Below are positions 17,291-25,696 of a DNA stretch of 64,000 nt, piece after piece. The stretch is from Comamonas kerstersii. GTDB taxonomy: Bacteria > Pseudomonadota > Gammaproteobacteria > Burkholderiales > Burkholderiaceae_C. Each line of letters begins with the position of its first letter. Position 1 is the stretch's first letter. The stretch is taken from contig NZ_VZOT01000003.1 in NCBI RefSeq assembly GCF_008801935.1, positions 248,001 to 312,000 on the forward strand, read 5' to 3'. The notes below the pieces were generated by a model. The model ran no database searches and was not told where the DNA came from. It saw only the letters and a list, made by a program, of their open reading frames with translations. The position numbers and the translations under genes are program-made.

Positions 17291-17909
17291 TTTTCTGAAA
17301 CACCAGCGTACGATTGTTCGCGGGCATGGCATGGTCTGCCTGCAGCTGCAAGCCATGCTGCGCAGCCAGCGCCACCACGGCTTCAAAGTCCCGAATGCCA
17401 CTGGCCGCATCACGACCCTTGAGCCATGCATCAAAAGCGCGGTTGCTCTCGCTGGTGAACGTGCCGCTGTAGTTAAACGGTCCATAGGCGGCAAACACAC
17501 CGCCCGCAGGCAGGTTCTGCCCCAGCAGCGCAAACAAACGCTCTACCAAGGGCCACGCCACAATGTGCAGCGTATTGCTGGTGAAAGCCGCATCAAACGC
17601 ACCTGCATTTGTTTGCGGCCAATCGCTGCACGCCAAATCGAGTGCCACTGGCAGCCGCAAATTGGGCGCAGGAAAGTCTGCATGCCACGCCGCAATAACT
17701 GCATGCAGCACGGGCAACTCACTGGTTTGCCAAACCAAATGCGGCAAGCGCGGCGCAAAGTACACGCTGTGCTGGCCGGTGCCAGAGCCAATTTCCAGCA
17801 CATGCTGGCGGTCTGCAAACGCATGCTGCAGCACCTCCAAAATCGGGGCTTGGTTGTTTTCGCAAGACTGCGCAAAGGGACGTGTCATGCCAGCCATCAT
17901 GGCATGCAT
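17286..17909 (-). CDS. DUF938-family class I SAM-dependent methyltransferase
   Basis: A 207-residue protein. The SAM-binding glycine motif is VLEIGSGTGQHSVYFAPRLP near residue 37. The N-terminal RPFAQSCENNQAPILEVLQ and the later NTLHIVAWPLVERLF and GGVFAAYGPFNYSGTFTSES segments are typical of the DUF938 family. The product and substrate are unknown. The ATG at 17909 was chosen because a GAGGGCGGT sequence lies just upstream; the ATG at 17888 (MTRPFAQS) is the alternative. It is 37 bases downstream of the TerB/DUF697 gene and probably cotranscribed with it. Confidence 0.84.
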   Translation of the reverse strand: MHAMMAGMTRPFAQSCENNQAPILEVLQHAFADRQHVLEIGSGTGQHSVYFAPRLPHLVWQTSELPVLHAVIAAWHADFPAPNLRLPVALDLACSDWPQTNAGAFDAAFTSNTLHIVAWPLVERLFALLGQNLPAGGVFAAYGPFNYSGTFTSESNRAFDAWLKGRDAASGIRDFEAVVALAAQHGLQLQADHAMPANNRTLVFQKI

Positions 17910-17946
17910 ACCGCCCTCGTCCCCTGCGCTCTTAGCGGCAACAGCC

Positions 17947-19026
17947 TTAGCCACCGCGCACCATCGACATGATCTTGGCCGTATTCAGCCCACGCGCGGT
18001 TTCCTGGATTTGCGGTAAATAACGCGCTTGCAACTGGCGGCCATCTTGCATGACGTGTTGGTAGGCATCTTTAAGCATGTCCGTGCTCAACGCGCGCCCG
18101 CCGGCGTAGTACTGGTTGGCCACATGCCCCAGGGCATAGGTGCTGGCAAAGCTCATGCCGCTGCTGACGGCCTGCTTACCCAGCCCACCCAGCAATCCAC
18201 CGCCGACCTTGCCCAGCAGACCACCCAGCAGCTTGCGCCCGGCCTGCTCCAGATACTGCGAAGTCAATCCCACGCCCAGCGTTGCCAGAAAGTCTTTGAT
18301 ATGGCCGCTGTCCAGCTGATAGCCATAGCTCTGGCCGATCTGATAGACCAGTCGCATCTGCAGCGGAATGATGGCCAGTGTGGACAGATTCTCTGGCAGC
18401 AGCTCAATGGCACCGTTAAGAATCGAGGCTTTCAAAATCTTGCTGTCCATTTCTTGCACAGACAAGGTACTGGGGCGGCGCTGCGCGGCATTCTGGGGCA
18501 AGGCATCGACTGCCGCAGGGTGTGGAGCGGCCACGCTGGCAGGCAGCTGCACCACGGCTTCTGGCGCAGCCGCCACTTGCACCGGCGCATCTGCCACGGC
18601 ATGGGCCTGGGCATCAAACTGACCATAGGTACTGGCCAGTGCAGCTGCTGCACCAGCTGCTGTGCCAGCCACTGCACCAGTTACAGCGCCGGTAGCAGCG
18701 GTACCCTGACCGAGCGCCTGACGCAGCTGGGCCAGAAAGGCATCTTCCTTCACGCTGGTGTGGCCGTCCGCATCACATACGCATACGGCCATTTCATACG
18801 CCAGCTGGCGTGCTTCACTGCTTACCAGTCGGGCCACAGCAGACTCCAGGTTCACGCGACGCAGCAGCACGTCTTGGTACAGGCCGGGCAGGTTAATGGC
18901 CTGGTCACCCGCCAGCCCTTCGGCGACCTGACGGATCTGCTCACGCTCACGGTCATGCTTTTCGCCATCGGCAAACGAGGCCAAAAGGCACACAGTCAAA
19001 ATAGCGCGAATTTCGTCGTGGGTCAT
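17947..19026 (-). CDS. TerB-like / DUF697-like protein, function unknown
   Basis: A 359-residue protein in three parts. Residues 1-100 (MTHDEIRAILTVCLLASFAD ... DADGHTSVKEDAFLAQLRQAL) form an acidic helical domain like TerB. Residues 105-190 are a low-complexity Ala/Val/Pro linker. From about 195 a helical and glycine-rich segment (LSTLAIIPLQMRLVYQIGQS, then GGLLGKVGGGLLGGLG) resembles the membrane-associated DUF697 domain found in YcjF-type proteins. TerB domains are linked to tellurite and other stress systems, and DUF697 to membrane stress GTPases, but the role here is not known. The start at 19026 has a GGAG sequence. No ter genes lie nearby. Confidence 0.72.
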   Translation of the reverse strand: MTHDEIRAILTVCLLASFADGEKHDREREQIRQVAEGLAGDQAINLPGLYQDVLLRRVNLESAVARLVSSEARQLAYEMAVCVCDADGHTSVKEDAFLAQLRQALGQGTAATGAVTGAVAGTAAGAAAALASTYGQFDAQAHAVADAPVQVAAAPEAVVQLPASVAAPHPAAVDALPQNAAQRRPSTLSVQEMDSKILKASILNGAIELLPENLSTLAIIPLQMRLVYQIGQSYGYQLDSGHIKDFLATLGVGLTSQYLEQAGRKLLGGLLGKVGGGLLGGLGKQAVSSGMSFASTYALGHVANQYYAGGRALSTDMLKDAYQHVMQDGRQLQARYLPQIQETARGLNTAKIMSMVRGG

Positions 19027-19093
19027 GCAAAAAGCTCCAGGCAAAGATCAAGACAGTGTCTGAGTGTGCCAGCCCTGAGAAGGTTCCCCTTGC

Positions 19094-19465
19094 CTACTTC
19101 TTGAACCACGCCATCGCCTGCGGCGTGAACGTCAAGGCACAAGCCACGACTGGCAGCGCCAGCTGCAGCACATACAGCACCAGATGCAGGCCACCTTCGG
19201 GCATTTCAGGCTTGTAGATGGGGAATAAGACCAGCGATGCCCCCACCGCCAGTGCCAGCAAGCAGCGCATGACATTGCTGCCGCGATACAGGCTGTACGC
19301 CACCACGGAAAAACCCACAATGCAGAACGCCCAGATCGCCATGCCCACTGCTGAGGAAGGCAGGCCACTGCCATAAAGGGCCAGCCTGAGCAGGGACAAG
19401 ACGCCGTAAACGGCAATCAGGGTGGCGGCGATGGTCACAGATAAAGGTGTTGGAGTGCGATGCAT
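19094..19465 (-). CDS. Small integral membrane protein, unknown function
   Basis: A 123-residue protein with four predicted membrane helices: VTIAATLIAVYGVLSLLRLA, VGMAIWAFCIVGFSVVAYSL, MRCLLALAVGASLVLFPIY and LHLVLYVLQLALPVVACALT. No conserved catalytic motif is visible. The ATG at 19465 was preferred because the residues before it look non-coding. It precedes the TerB/DUF697 gene by 67 bases on the same strand, so the two may be cotranscribed. Confidence 0.65.
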   Translation of the reverse strand: MHRTPTPLSVTIAATLIAVYGVLSLLRLALYGSGLPSSAVGMAIWAFCIVGFSVVAYSLYRGSNVMRCLLALAVGASLVLFPIYKPEMPEGGLHLVLYVLQLALPVVACALTFTPQAMAWFKK

Positions 19466-19512
19466 GCTGCAACTATGCCAGTGCCTGGGCGGTGCGCTAC
19501 ACATATCCAGCG

Positions 19513-19752
19513 CTACCGGGACATGGGCTGCTGCGGATGGTCAGCCGCCAGCCGCCAGCGCAGGAGTGCCAGGCCCGTCTGCGCATGAAGCTTCTTGCAC
19601 ATCAGCACAAAACCCTGCCTGGCGTAGAACGCCCGGCCGATAAGGTTGCGCGCAAACACCTCCACCTCCAGCGCTCCTTGCAAGGACTGCGCCACCGCAG
19701 AAGCTGCAGCCCACACTTTCAGAACGCTCTCACAGTCTGTACTGGCGGATCA
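19513..19752 (-). pseudogene. C-terminal remnant of a GNAT acetyltransferase
   Basis: About 70 codons encode only the end of a GNAT fold (LEVEVFARNLIGRAFYARQG followed by FVLM). There is no acetyl-CoA loop or start; an in-frame stop (TGA, 19750-19752) cuts the frame upstream. The break falls at the left edge of the island that carries the damaged integrase, so the gene was probably interrupted by that insertion. Confidence 0.7.
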
Positions 19753-20320
19753 TGGGTGTTGGCGGAAGTTGGAGGGGTGACAGACCAGCTAAACCGGCCT
19801 CCGAAGGCAGGGCAGCTTGAGTGCCAAGTTAGAGTTTTTTGTCAACAAAGGCATCCGTTGCCTTTGCAAGGTCTTTGATAAATCTAATAACTCTTTCTAG
19901 GGAACCTCTGGATAACTCGATTTCAAGCGTGATAGTGCTTGAACGAGTGTGATGTTTCCTTGCCCCTGGCACTCAAGATGCCCGCAGTTCGCGGCCACAT
20001 GCTTGAGGCGTGGCATGGAAGTTCCATATCGAGGCCGGACGGTGTATCGGTGAACCGTCCTTCGTGACGTACAGGCAACGAACCGCCAGCGTCGAGGAAG
20101 GCACGCTTTCGCACAACCTGCCGCAGCAAGCCGGGGCGTAGGCCCACAAGTCCCGACCATTGCAGCGAGGCGCGGCCTTCACCGCAAGCGGAGCGCGCAG
20201 CGCCGCAGGCGCGAAGACGTGAGGGATTGACGCCGAATGGCCGTGACGTTGAAGACGGCACGGGGCGCAGCCCGAAAGCCCGGCGGCGTTTTGCGCCGAC
20301 ACGCAAAGAACAAGAACTGG
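19753..20320. other. Long non-coding stretch inside the decayed element
   Basis: Nearly 570 bases without a gene I can support. The left part (to about 19930) is AT-richer and the right part is very GC-rich with short open frames on both strands, none resembling a family. It looks like leftover mobile-element sequence rather than a promoter region. Confidence 0.5.
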
Positions 20321-20833
20321 TCAGACGATACCGTTGGCCTTCTTCCATTTGCGCAGCCGCACCCGCGCATTGGCATAGGGTGATGATGTATTGAACTGGA
20401 TCATCCGACCTTTGGTGTATTTCTCATACCAAGGCGTGCCATACAGCGAGGCATCGGTTTCCTGCTCTACCAAGGCCATGATGCGCCCATTCACATCCGA
20501 GAACTGCCGCAACAAATCGGCATAGGCAACACCAGCATGGTCGGCATAAAACTTCTGCGCCAGCCTGCCCAGTTCGTTCCACTTGTAGCCAGTCTCAGGG
20601 AAATCGACCGGCAATCCCTTGGCTTTGCCATCGCACCATTTCAGCACCAGCAGATTCCAACCAATCAAATAGGCTACTAGATCGGACACGCTCATCTGCG
20701 TGCCTTGTGCATGCCCCTCCAGCGTTGCCTCACGAGCATGCTCAGCCGGCACACTGGCAAGATCGTGCATCAGTTTCTGATAGGTGGTGCGAATGGCATC
20801 CAGCAACTCCTGTTTGTTCTGTGGAACCGCCAT
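20321..20833 (-). CDS. ClbS/DfsB-family four-helix bundle protein
   Basis: A 170-residue protein starting MAVPQNKQELLDAIRTTYQK after a strong GGAGG ribosome binding site. VSDLVAYLIGWNLLVLKWCD, GLPVDFPETGYKW and DASLYGTPWYEKYTKGRMIQ are hallmarks of the ClbS/DfsB (DUF1706) group, a DinB-like helical fold. ClbS itself protects colibactin producers by opening the cyclopropane warhead; most relatives have unknown targets, so a detoxification role is only an inference. It is the single intact gene within the remnant element, next to the integrase, and looks like cargo. Confidence 0.85.
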   Translation of the reverse strand: MAVPQNKQELLDAIRTTYQKLMHDLASVPAEHAREATLEGHAQGTQMSVSDLVAYLIGWNLLVLKWCDGKAKGLPVDFPETGYKWNELGRLAQKFYADHAGVAYADLLRQFSDVNGRIMALVEQETDASLYGTPWYEKYTKGRMIQFNTSSPYANARVRLRKWKKANGIV

Positions 20834-20977
20834 ACCGATCCTCCATTTCGCTTCGGCGAAATTGCCGATTGAAAGCTGCATTTTCGCGCTGTGACGGCCT
20901 TGTGGCCAGTCGTGAAAGTCCGCCCGAGGTACTTGGGCGTCGCCACGTCGCCTGACCGAAGGTGGCGGCGTGGCGGT

Positions 20978-22129
20978 TTAGGGCTGTGGATGTCCAACCG
21001 AGCGCGGCCACTGCCGCGACCGGATTTTTGACCACCGGCCCCAAGGCGGAACGGCTTGGGGCCGGTGCTGATTCATGCCCACCTTGGTCGGCACGCCCGA
21101 ATTGGCAATATCGGTCGTCGCACGGTGGCGGATGCCGTGCGTACCGACGTGCGGGACACCGGCAGCCTTGAGCACGCGCGTCCAGCCGCCGTAGTGCTCA
21201 CCGTAGGTCATGTGACGGGTCGTGTCGTTGGGCGACGGGAGGACGTAGGGGCAGCCGTCCCGGCGTGGCGCGGTGGACAGCAGCCGATAGGCTTCCTCAC
21301 TCATGGGCTTGGAAATCCCACCCGTCTTGCTATCGGGCCAGACGACCCGCCGATTCTCCAAATCAATCCAATCCCATTCGAGCGAGCAGATTTCGGAGCG
21401 GCGGGCGGCGAACTCGAACTGCAGGCGGATCGCCAAGGGGATGACGTAGTTCTCCAGTCCTTCCGCCTCCAGGTGTTCCAACTGACGAAAGATCCGCACC
21501 AGTTCATCGTCCACGATGAGTCGGGTTTCCTTGCCGGGTGGGTACATCGGGACGTGGCGGCACGGATTCGTGCCGTCCGGGCGCAGCCCCCACACTTCGG
21601 CCAGGTTGAACATCTTGCGCAGCACGCCGAAGGTTCGATTTGCCTCGGCCTGCTTGTAGGCCAGCTTCTTCATCAGCGCGGCCACGTCCGGGCGCTTCAC
21701 GTCCTGCACCTTCATCCGGCCCATGATCGGGATGATGCAGCGGTCAATGACGCCCTGATAGCCGCGCTGGGTGCTGGGCTTGTTGCGCTGCTTGGAGTAG
21801 TCCTCCATGAAGGTGTGGCAAAACTCCTTCATGGTCGGCGCCTTGCGGGCGGCGTTCTTGGCCGCGCTGGGGTCGCCGCCTTTGCGCACCTCGGCCAGCC
21901 ACTCCTGCGCCATCGTGCGCGCCTGATCGACCGTCAGTTCCCCGTACTGGCCCAGGGCGGGTTTGCGGCGCTCGCCGGCATTCGTGCGGTACTGGAGCAT
22001 GAACACCTTGCGGCCCGCCGGGGTGATCTTGCACAGGAAGCCAGGCACCACGGTATCTCGCAGTTCGATGGCCTTGTCTTGAGGTTGTGCCGCATCGACT
22101 GCGGACTTGGTGAGCTTGATCTTCGCCAT
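20978..22129 (-). pseudogene. Tyrosine-type recombinase/integrase, C-terminus lost
   Basis: An integrase of the phage/ICE type with an N-terminal DUF4102 arm-binding domain (VPGFLCKITPAGRKVFMLQY), a core-binding domain and most of the catalytic domain: catalytic Arg in FAARRSEICSLEWDWI, Lys in DSKTGG, and the box II HGIRHRATTDIANSGVPTKV. After GVPTKVGM (codon at 21074-21076) the sequence no longer resembles the family, and the expected box II His/Trp and the catalytic tyrosine are absent. The 31 residues that replace them run to a chance stop. The protein should therefore be unable to form the covalent DNA intermediate. The ATG at 22129 fits the family start MAKIKLTKSAVDAA. Confidence 0.85.
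21033..21067. repeat. 13-bp perfect inverted repeat beside the integrase break
   Basis: CACCGGCCCCAAG (21033-21045) and CTTGGGGCCGGTG (21055-21067) form a very stable hairpin with a nine-base loop. It sits six bases from where integrase similarity stops (about 21073) and may be the end of the DNA that replaced the 3' end of the gene. Confidence 0.6.
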
Positions 22130-22303
22130 GATGACTCCTCGGAAAGCCCGGTTTCCAAGAGCCGCATGGGAGCCACGCGAGGGGAAGCTGGGTCAAGTTT
22201 CGGAAAGCACCGGCATATATTGAACTCGCCTAAGTGATTGATAAACCTGCTGTATCGAGCCTTGGCGTAGTCCAGCGAAATGCGGTACTGGAGTCATCGT
22301 GAA

Positions 22304-22329
22304 ACAAAAAAACCGCCCGAAGGCGGTTT
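22304..22329 (-). terminator. Intrinsic terminator of fumA
   Basis: Read on the minus strand, AAACCGCC and GGCGGTTT pair around a TTCG-type loop and are followed by a run of T. It lies 30 bases after the fumA stop and marks the right limit of the foreign region. Confidence 0.9.
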
Positions 22330-22358
22330 GGGTCTTTCAGGGCCGAAGCGCTGGTGCT

Positions 22359-23912
22359 TCAGGCACCTGCAACGGTGATACCCTTGAATTCACCGGTAGC
22401 AATCTTTTCCTTCCAGATGGCAGGGCCGGTGATGTGGGCGCTGGTGCCGCCGGCGTCCACCGCCACGGTCACGGGCATGTCCACCACGTCAAATTCGTAG
22501 ATGGCTTCCATGCCCAGGTCTTCAAAGCCGACCACCCTGGAATGCTTGATGGCCTTGGAGACCAGATAGGCTGCACCGCCCACGGCCATCAGGTAGGCCG
22601 ACTGGTGCTTCTTGATGCTGTCGATGGCCACGGGGCCGCGCTCGGCCTTGCCGACCATGGCGATCAGGCCGGTCTTTTCCAGCATCATGTCGGTGAACTT
22701 GTCCATGCGGGTGGCAGTGGTAGGGCCTGCGGGGCCGACCACTTCGTCGCCCACGGGGTCCACGGGGCCAACGTAGTAGATCACGCGGTTGGTGAAGTCC
22801 ACAGGCAGCTGCTCGCCCTTGGCCAGCATGTCCTGAATGCGCTTGTGGGCAGCGTCACGGCCGGTGAGCATCTTGCCGTTGAGCAGCAGGGTGTCGCCGG
22901 GCTTCCAGGAAGCCACTTCTTCCTTGGTCAGGGTGTTCAGGTCTACGCGCTTGGACTTGTTGTAGTCAGGCGCCCAGTCCAGCTTGGGCCAGGTGTCCAT
23001 GGAGGGTGGATCCAGGTACACGGGGCCAGAGCCGTCCAGCACAAAGTGGGCGTGGCGGGTAGCTGCGCAGTTGGGGATCATGGCCACGGGCTTGGAGGCA
23101 GCGTGCGTGGGGTACATGTTGATCTTCACGTCCAGCACGGTGGTCAGGCCGCCCAGGCCCTGCGCACCAATACCCAGTGCGTTGATTTTTTCGTACAGCT
23201 CCAGACGCAGCTTTTCCACGTCGTCCAGCTCAGCACCGGAGGCTGCCTTTTCCTGGAGCTGGTACATGTTCAGCTCTTCCATCAGGCTTTCCTTGGCCAG
23301 CAGAACCGCTTTTTCTGCCGTGCCGCCAATACCGATACCGATCATGCCGGGTGGGCACCAGCCAGCGCCCATGGTGGGGATGGTCTTGAGCACCCATTCC
23401 ACCAGATCGTCGCTGGGGTTCATCATGATCATCTTGGACTTGTTCTCGGAGCCGCCGCCCTTGGCCGCTACGGTCACTTCCACGGTGTTACCCGGCACGA
23501 TCTGCACGTTGATGACGGCAGGCGTGTTGTCCTTGGTGTTCTTGCGCTTGAAGTGAGGGTCTGCCACCACCGAAGCACGCAGGGTGTTTGCGGGGTGGTT
23601 GTAGGCACGGCGCACGCCTTCGTTGATGGCGTCTTCCAGGCCCATGGTGAAGCCGTCCCACTTCACATCCATACCCACCTTCAGGAACACGTTGACGATG
23701 CCGGTGTCCTGACAGATAGGACGCTGGCCCGTGGCCGACATCTTCGAGTTCGTCAGGATCTGCGCCATCGCATCCTTGGCCGCAGGGCTTTGCTCACGCT
23801 CATAGGCGCGCGCCAGGTGCTGGATGAAATCCGGGGTGTGGTAGTAGCTGATGTACTGGAGCGCACCTGCGATCGAGTCGATCAGGTCTTGCTGTCGGAT
23901 GGAGGTGGTCAT
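22359..23912 (-). CDS. fumA: Fumarate hydratase, class I ([4Fe-4S])
   Basis: A 517-residue class I fumarase, which interconverts fumarate and malate in the TCA cycle with an oxygen-sensitive [4Fe-4S] cluster. It carries the family segments RPICQDTGIVNVFLKVG, GAGWCPPGMIGIGIGGTAEK and IPNCAATRHAHFVLDGSGP, which hold the three cluster cysteines, and the C-terminal half-domain segment TTATRMDKFTDMMLEKTGL. Length is that of a single-chain class I enzyme. The start is the ATG at 23912. An iron-independent fumarase is encoded 1.8 kb away with a Fur-like box, so the two are probably used under different iron conditions. Confidence 0.95.
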   Translation of the reverse strand: MTTSIRQQDLIDSIAGALQYISYYHTPDFIQHLARAYEREQSPAAKDAMAQILTNSKMSATGQRPICQDTGIVNVFLKVGMDVKWDGFTMGLEDAINEGVRRAYNHPANTLRASVVADPHFKRKNTKDNTPAVINVQIVPGNTVEVTVAAKGGGSENKSKMIMMNPSDDLVEWVLKTIPTMGAGWCPPGMIGIGIGGTAEKAVLLAKESLMEELNMYQLQEKAASGAELDDVEKLRLELYEKINALGIGAQGLGGLTTVLDVKINMYPTHAASKPVAMIPNCAATRHAHFVLDGSGPVYLDPPSMDTWPKLDWAPDYNKSKRVDLNTLTKEEVASWKPGDTLLLNGKMLTGRDAAHKRIQDMLAKGEQLPVDFTNRVIYYVGPVDPVGDEVVGPAGPTTATRMDKFTDMMLEKTGLIAMVGKAERGPVAIDSIKKHQSAYLMAVGGAAYLVSKAIKHSRVVGFEDLGMEAIYEFDVVDMPVTVAVDAGGTSAHITGPAIWKEKIATGEFKGITVAGA

Positions 23913-24100
23913 CGTGGAGCTTCTCAGGTTTGTTATTGCGCGGGTTGCGCGGAAAAAAATCCTGTTGATTATCAGCGCATCCGGAGCCTGCTGCGCAGCA
24001 AATCTGACAAGTCTTATATAGGACTCGACGATTGCTCTTGCATGACTGCGCGATCACATGCAATGCAGGAAGCCGCCTGCAGCACGGTATGCTGCTGCCC

Positions 24101-25552
24101 ATGACATGGATTCTTCTGGTCTTGCATTTGCTTGTAGTCGTCGGGCTGGGTCTGCGCATTCTCTGGCGTACCGATCTGCGCCCCGATGTTCGCATGGGCT
24201 GGCTCGTCACCGTGGTGCTGCTGCCGGTCATCAGCTGTGTGCTGTACTTTCTGTTCGGTGAGGTCGCCCTGCGCCGTGGCGGGCGTGCTCGCCACCGGAA
24301 AGTGCGCGACTACATGCTGCGCCACATGCAGACTCCCATGCCGAATGCGCAGACGGTGCAGCAGGAGATGCTGCACACGATTGACCGCCCCTGGCACAGC
24401 GCCTTTGGCTATGCGGCGTCTATCAACGGCTTTCTGCCCAGCAAGGGCCACTGCGCCGAACTGATGGCCGATGGCGCTACGGCCCGCGCGCGCATGCTGC
24501 AGGACATGGATGCGGCACAGCACGAAATTCATGTGCTCTACTACATCTGGCTGGACGACGAAACCGGCCGCAACATTGCCCAGGCGCTGATTCGCGCCGC
24601 CCAGCGCGGGGTGAAGTGCCGTGCCATGGTTGATGGTCTGGGCTCGCGTGCACTGGTGCACTCGCCACTGTGGAAAGCCATGGAAGCCGCTGGCGTGGAA
24701 GTGGCTGTGGCCCTGCCCCTGAGCCACCCGATACGCGTGCTGCTGACCAGCCGCATTGACCTGCGCAACCACCGCAAGATCACCATCATTGACCGCCAGA
24801 TCACCTATTGCGGCAGCCAGAACTGTGCTGACGAGGCTTTTTTGCCCAAGGCCAGGTTTGCGCCCTGGGTGGACATCATGCTGCGTGTGCAAGGCCCTGT
24901 GGTGGCGCAGATGCAGTGGGTGTTTGCCAGCGACTGGAACCAGTCGGAGGCCCAGCCCTTTCCCCCCCCAGAACCTCCCCCCCTGCCTTGCGCAGAAGAC
25001 AGCGGCTTTGCCGCCGTGGTGATTGCCGAAGGCCCAACGGAGCGTGCCCGCTCCACCTCGCAGCTGATGCTGCAGCTGCTGGCCTGTGCGCAGCAGGAGG
25101 TGGTGATTTCTACCCCCTACTTTGTGCCCGATGCCACGGTGCTGGACGCCCTGTGCGCAGCCGCCTGGCGGGGCGTGACCGTGCGCATGATCTTTCCGGC
25201 GCGCAATGACTCTGCCTTTGTGGCCGCAGCCAGCCGCAGCTACTACCAGCGCCTGCTCACGGCTGGGGTACAAATCCATGAGTTCACCCCCGGCCTGCTG
25301 CACGCCAAAACACTGTGCGTGGACGGGCAGGTGACGCTGCTTGGCTCCACCAATCTGGACCTGCGCAGCTTTGACCTGAACTTTGAAAACAACATCCTGC
25401 TGCAGGACGCGGCCATCACGGCCGCCGTGCGCCAGCGCCAGGATGACTACATGGCACAGTCGCACCCCGTGACGCTCAAAGACCTGAAGGCCTGGCCATG
25501 GTGGCTGCACATCTGGAACAACCTGCTGGCCATGATGAGCCCGGTGCTGTAG
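24101..25552 (+). CDS. cls: Cardiolipin synthase (phospholipase D family)
   Basis: A 483-residue membrane enzyme that joins two phosphatidylglycerol molecules, or a related pair, into cardiolipin. Two N-terminal membrane helices (WILLVLHLLVVVGLGLRIL; LVTVVLLPVISCVLYFLFG) precede two phospholipase D catalytic HKD motifs: HRKITIIDRQITYCGSQN and HAKTLCVDGQVTLLGSTNLD. The C-terminus ends in ENNILLQDAAITAAV and NNLLAMMSPVL. The start is uncertain between the ATGs at 24089 and 24101; neither has a strong ribosome binding site. It stands between the two fumarase genes on its own. Confidence 0.92.
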   Translation: MTWILLVLHLLVVVGLGLRILWRTDLRPDVRMGWLVTVVLLPVISCVLYFLFGEVALRRGGRARHRKVRDYMLRHMQTPMPNAQTVQQEMLHTIDRPWHSAFGYAASINGFLPSKGHCAELMADGATARARMLQDMDAAQHEIHVLYYIWLDDETGRNIAQALIRAAQRGVKCRAMVDGLGSRALVHSPLWKAMEAAGVEVAVALPLSHPIRVLLTSRIDLRNHRKITIIDRQITYCGSQNCADEAFLPKARFAPWVDIMLRVQGPVVAQMQWVFASDWNQSEAQPFPPPEPPPLPCAEDSGFAAVVIAEGPTERARSTSQLMLQLLACAQQEVVISTPYFVPDATVLDALCAAAWRGVTVRMIFPARNDSAFVAAASRSYYQRLLTAGVQIHEFTPGLLHAKTLCVDGQVTLLGSTNLDLRSFDLNFENNILLQDAAITAAVRQRQDDYMAQSHPVTLKDLKAWPWWLHIWNNLLAMMSPVL

Positions 25553-25572
25553 TCCATCCTCTATCGCTGCTA

Positions 25573-25589
25573 TTGAGAATAACTCTCAA
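25573..25589 (+). promoter_or_regulatory. Fur-box-like palindrome upstream of fumC
   Basis: TTGAGAATAACTCTCAA is a 7-1-7 type inverted repeat (TGAGAAT-A-ACTCTCA, one mismatch). It is close to the Fur operator form TGAGAATNATTCTCA used in beta- and gammaproteobacteria. It lies 108 bases before the fumC start. Fur binding is inferred. Confidence 0.6.
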
Positions 25590-25696
25590 CTACTGCGCTA
25601 CCATGTGGACTCTATCTCTCACATCTGCGGCAGCACTTTGTGGCGGCAGCGCCATGTGCACCACCCATGCCGCACAGACAACAGGAGTACGCATCC

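Noticed and set aside
21056..22237. Plus-strand open frame of 393 codons opposite the integrase
   Set aside because: The translation is rich in His, Val and Leu without any family motif, while the minus frame is a clear integrase.
19860..22250. Similar short strings (TTTGATAAATCT and ATTGATAAACCT) as attachment-site repeats of the island
   Set aside because: Only 10 of 12 bases match and the sequence is simple; I could not support them as att sites.
22299..24104. Plus-strand open frame of about 600 codons opposite fumA
   Set aside because: It is a shadow frame; the minus strand holds a full class I fumarase with its terminator.
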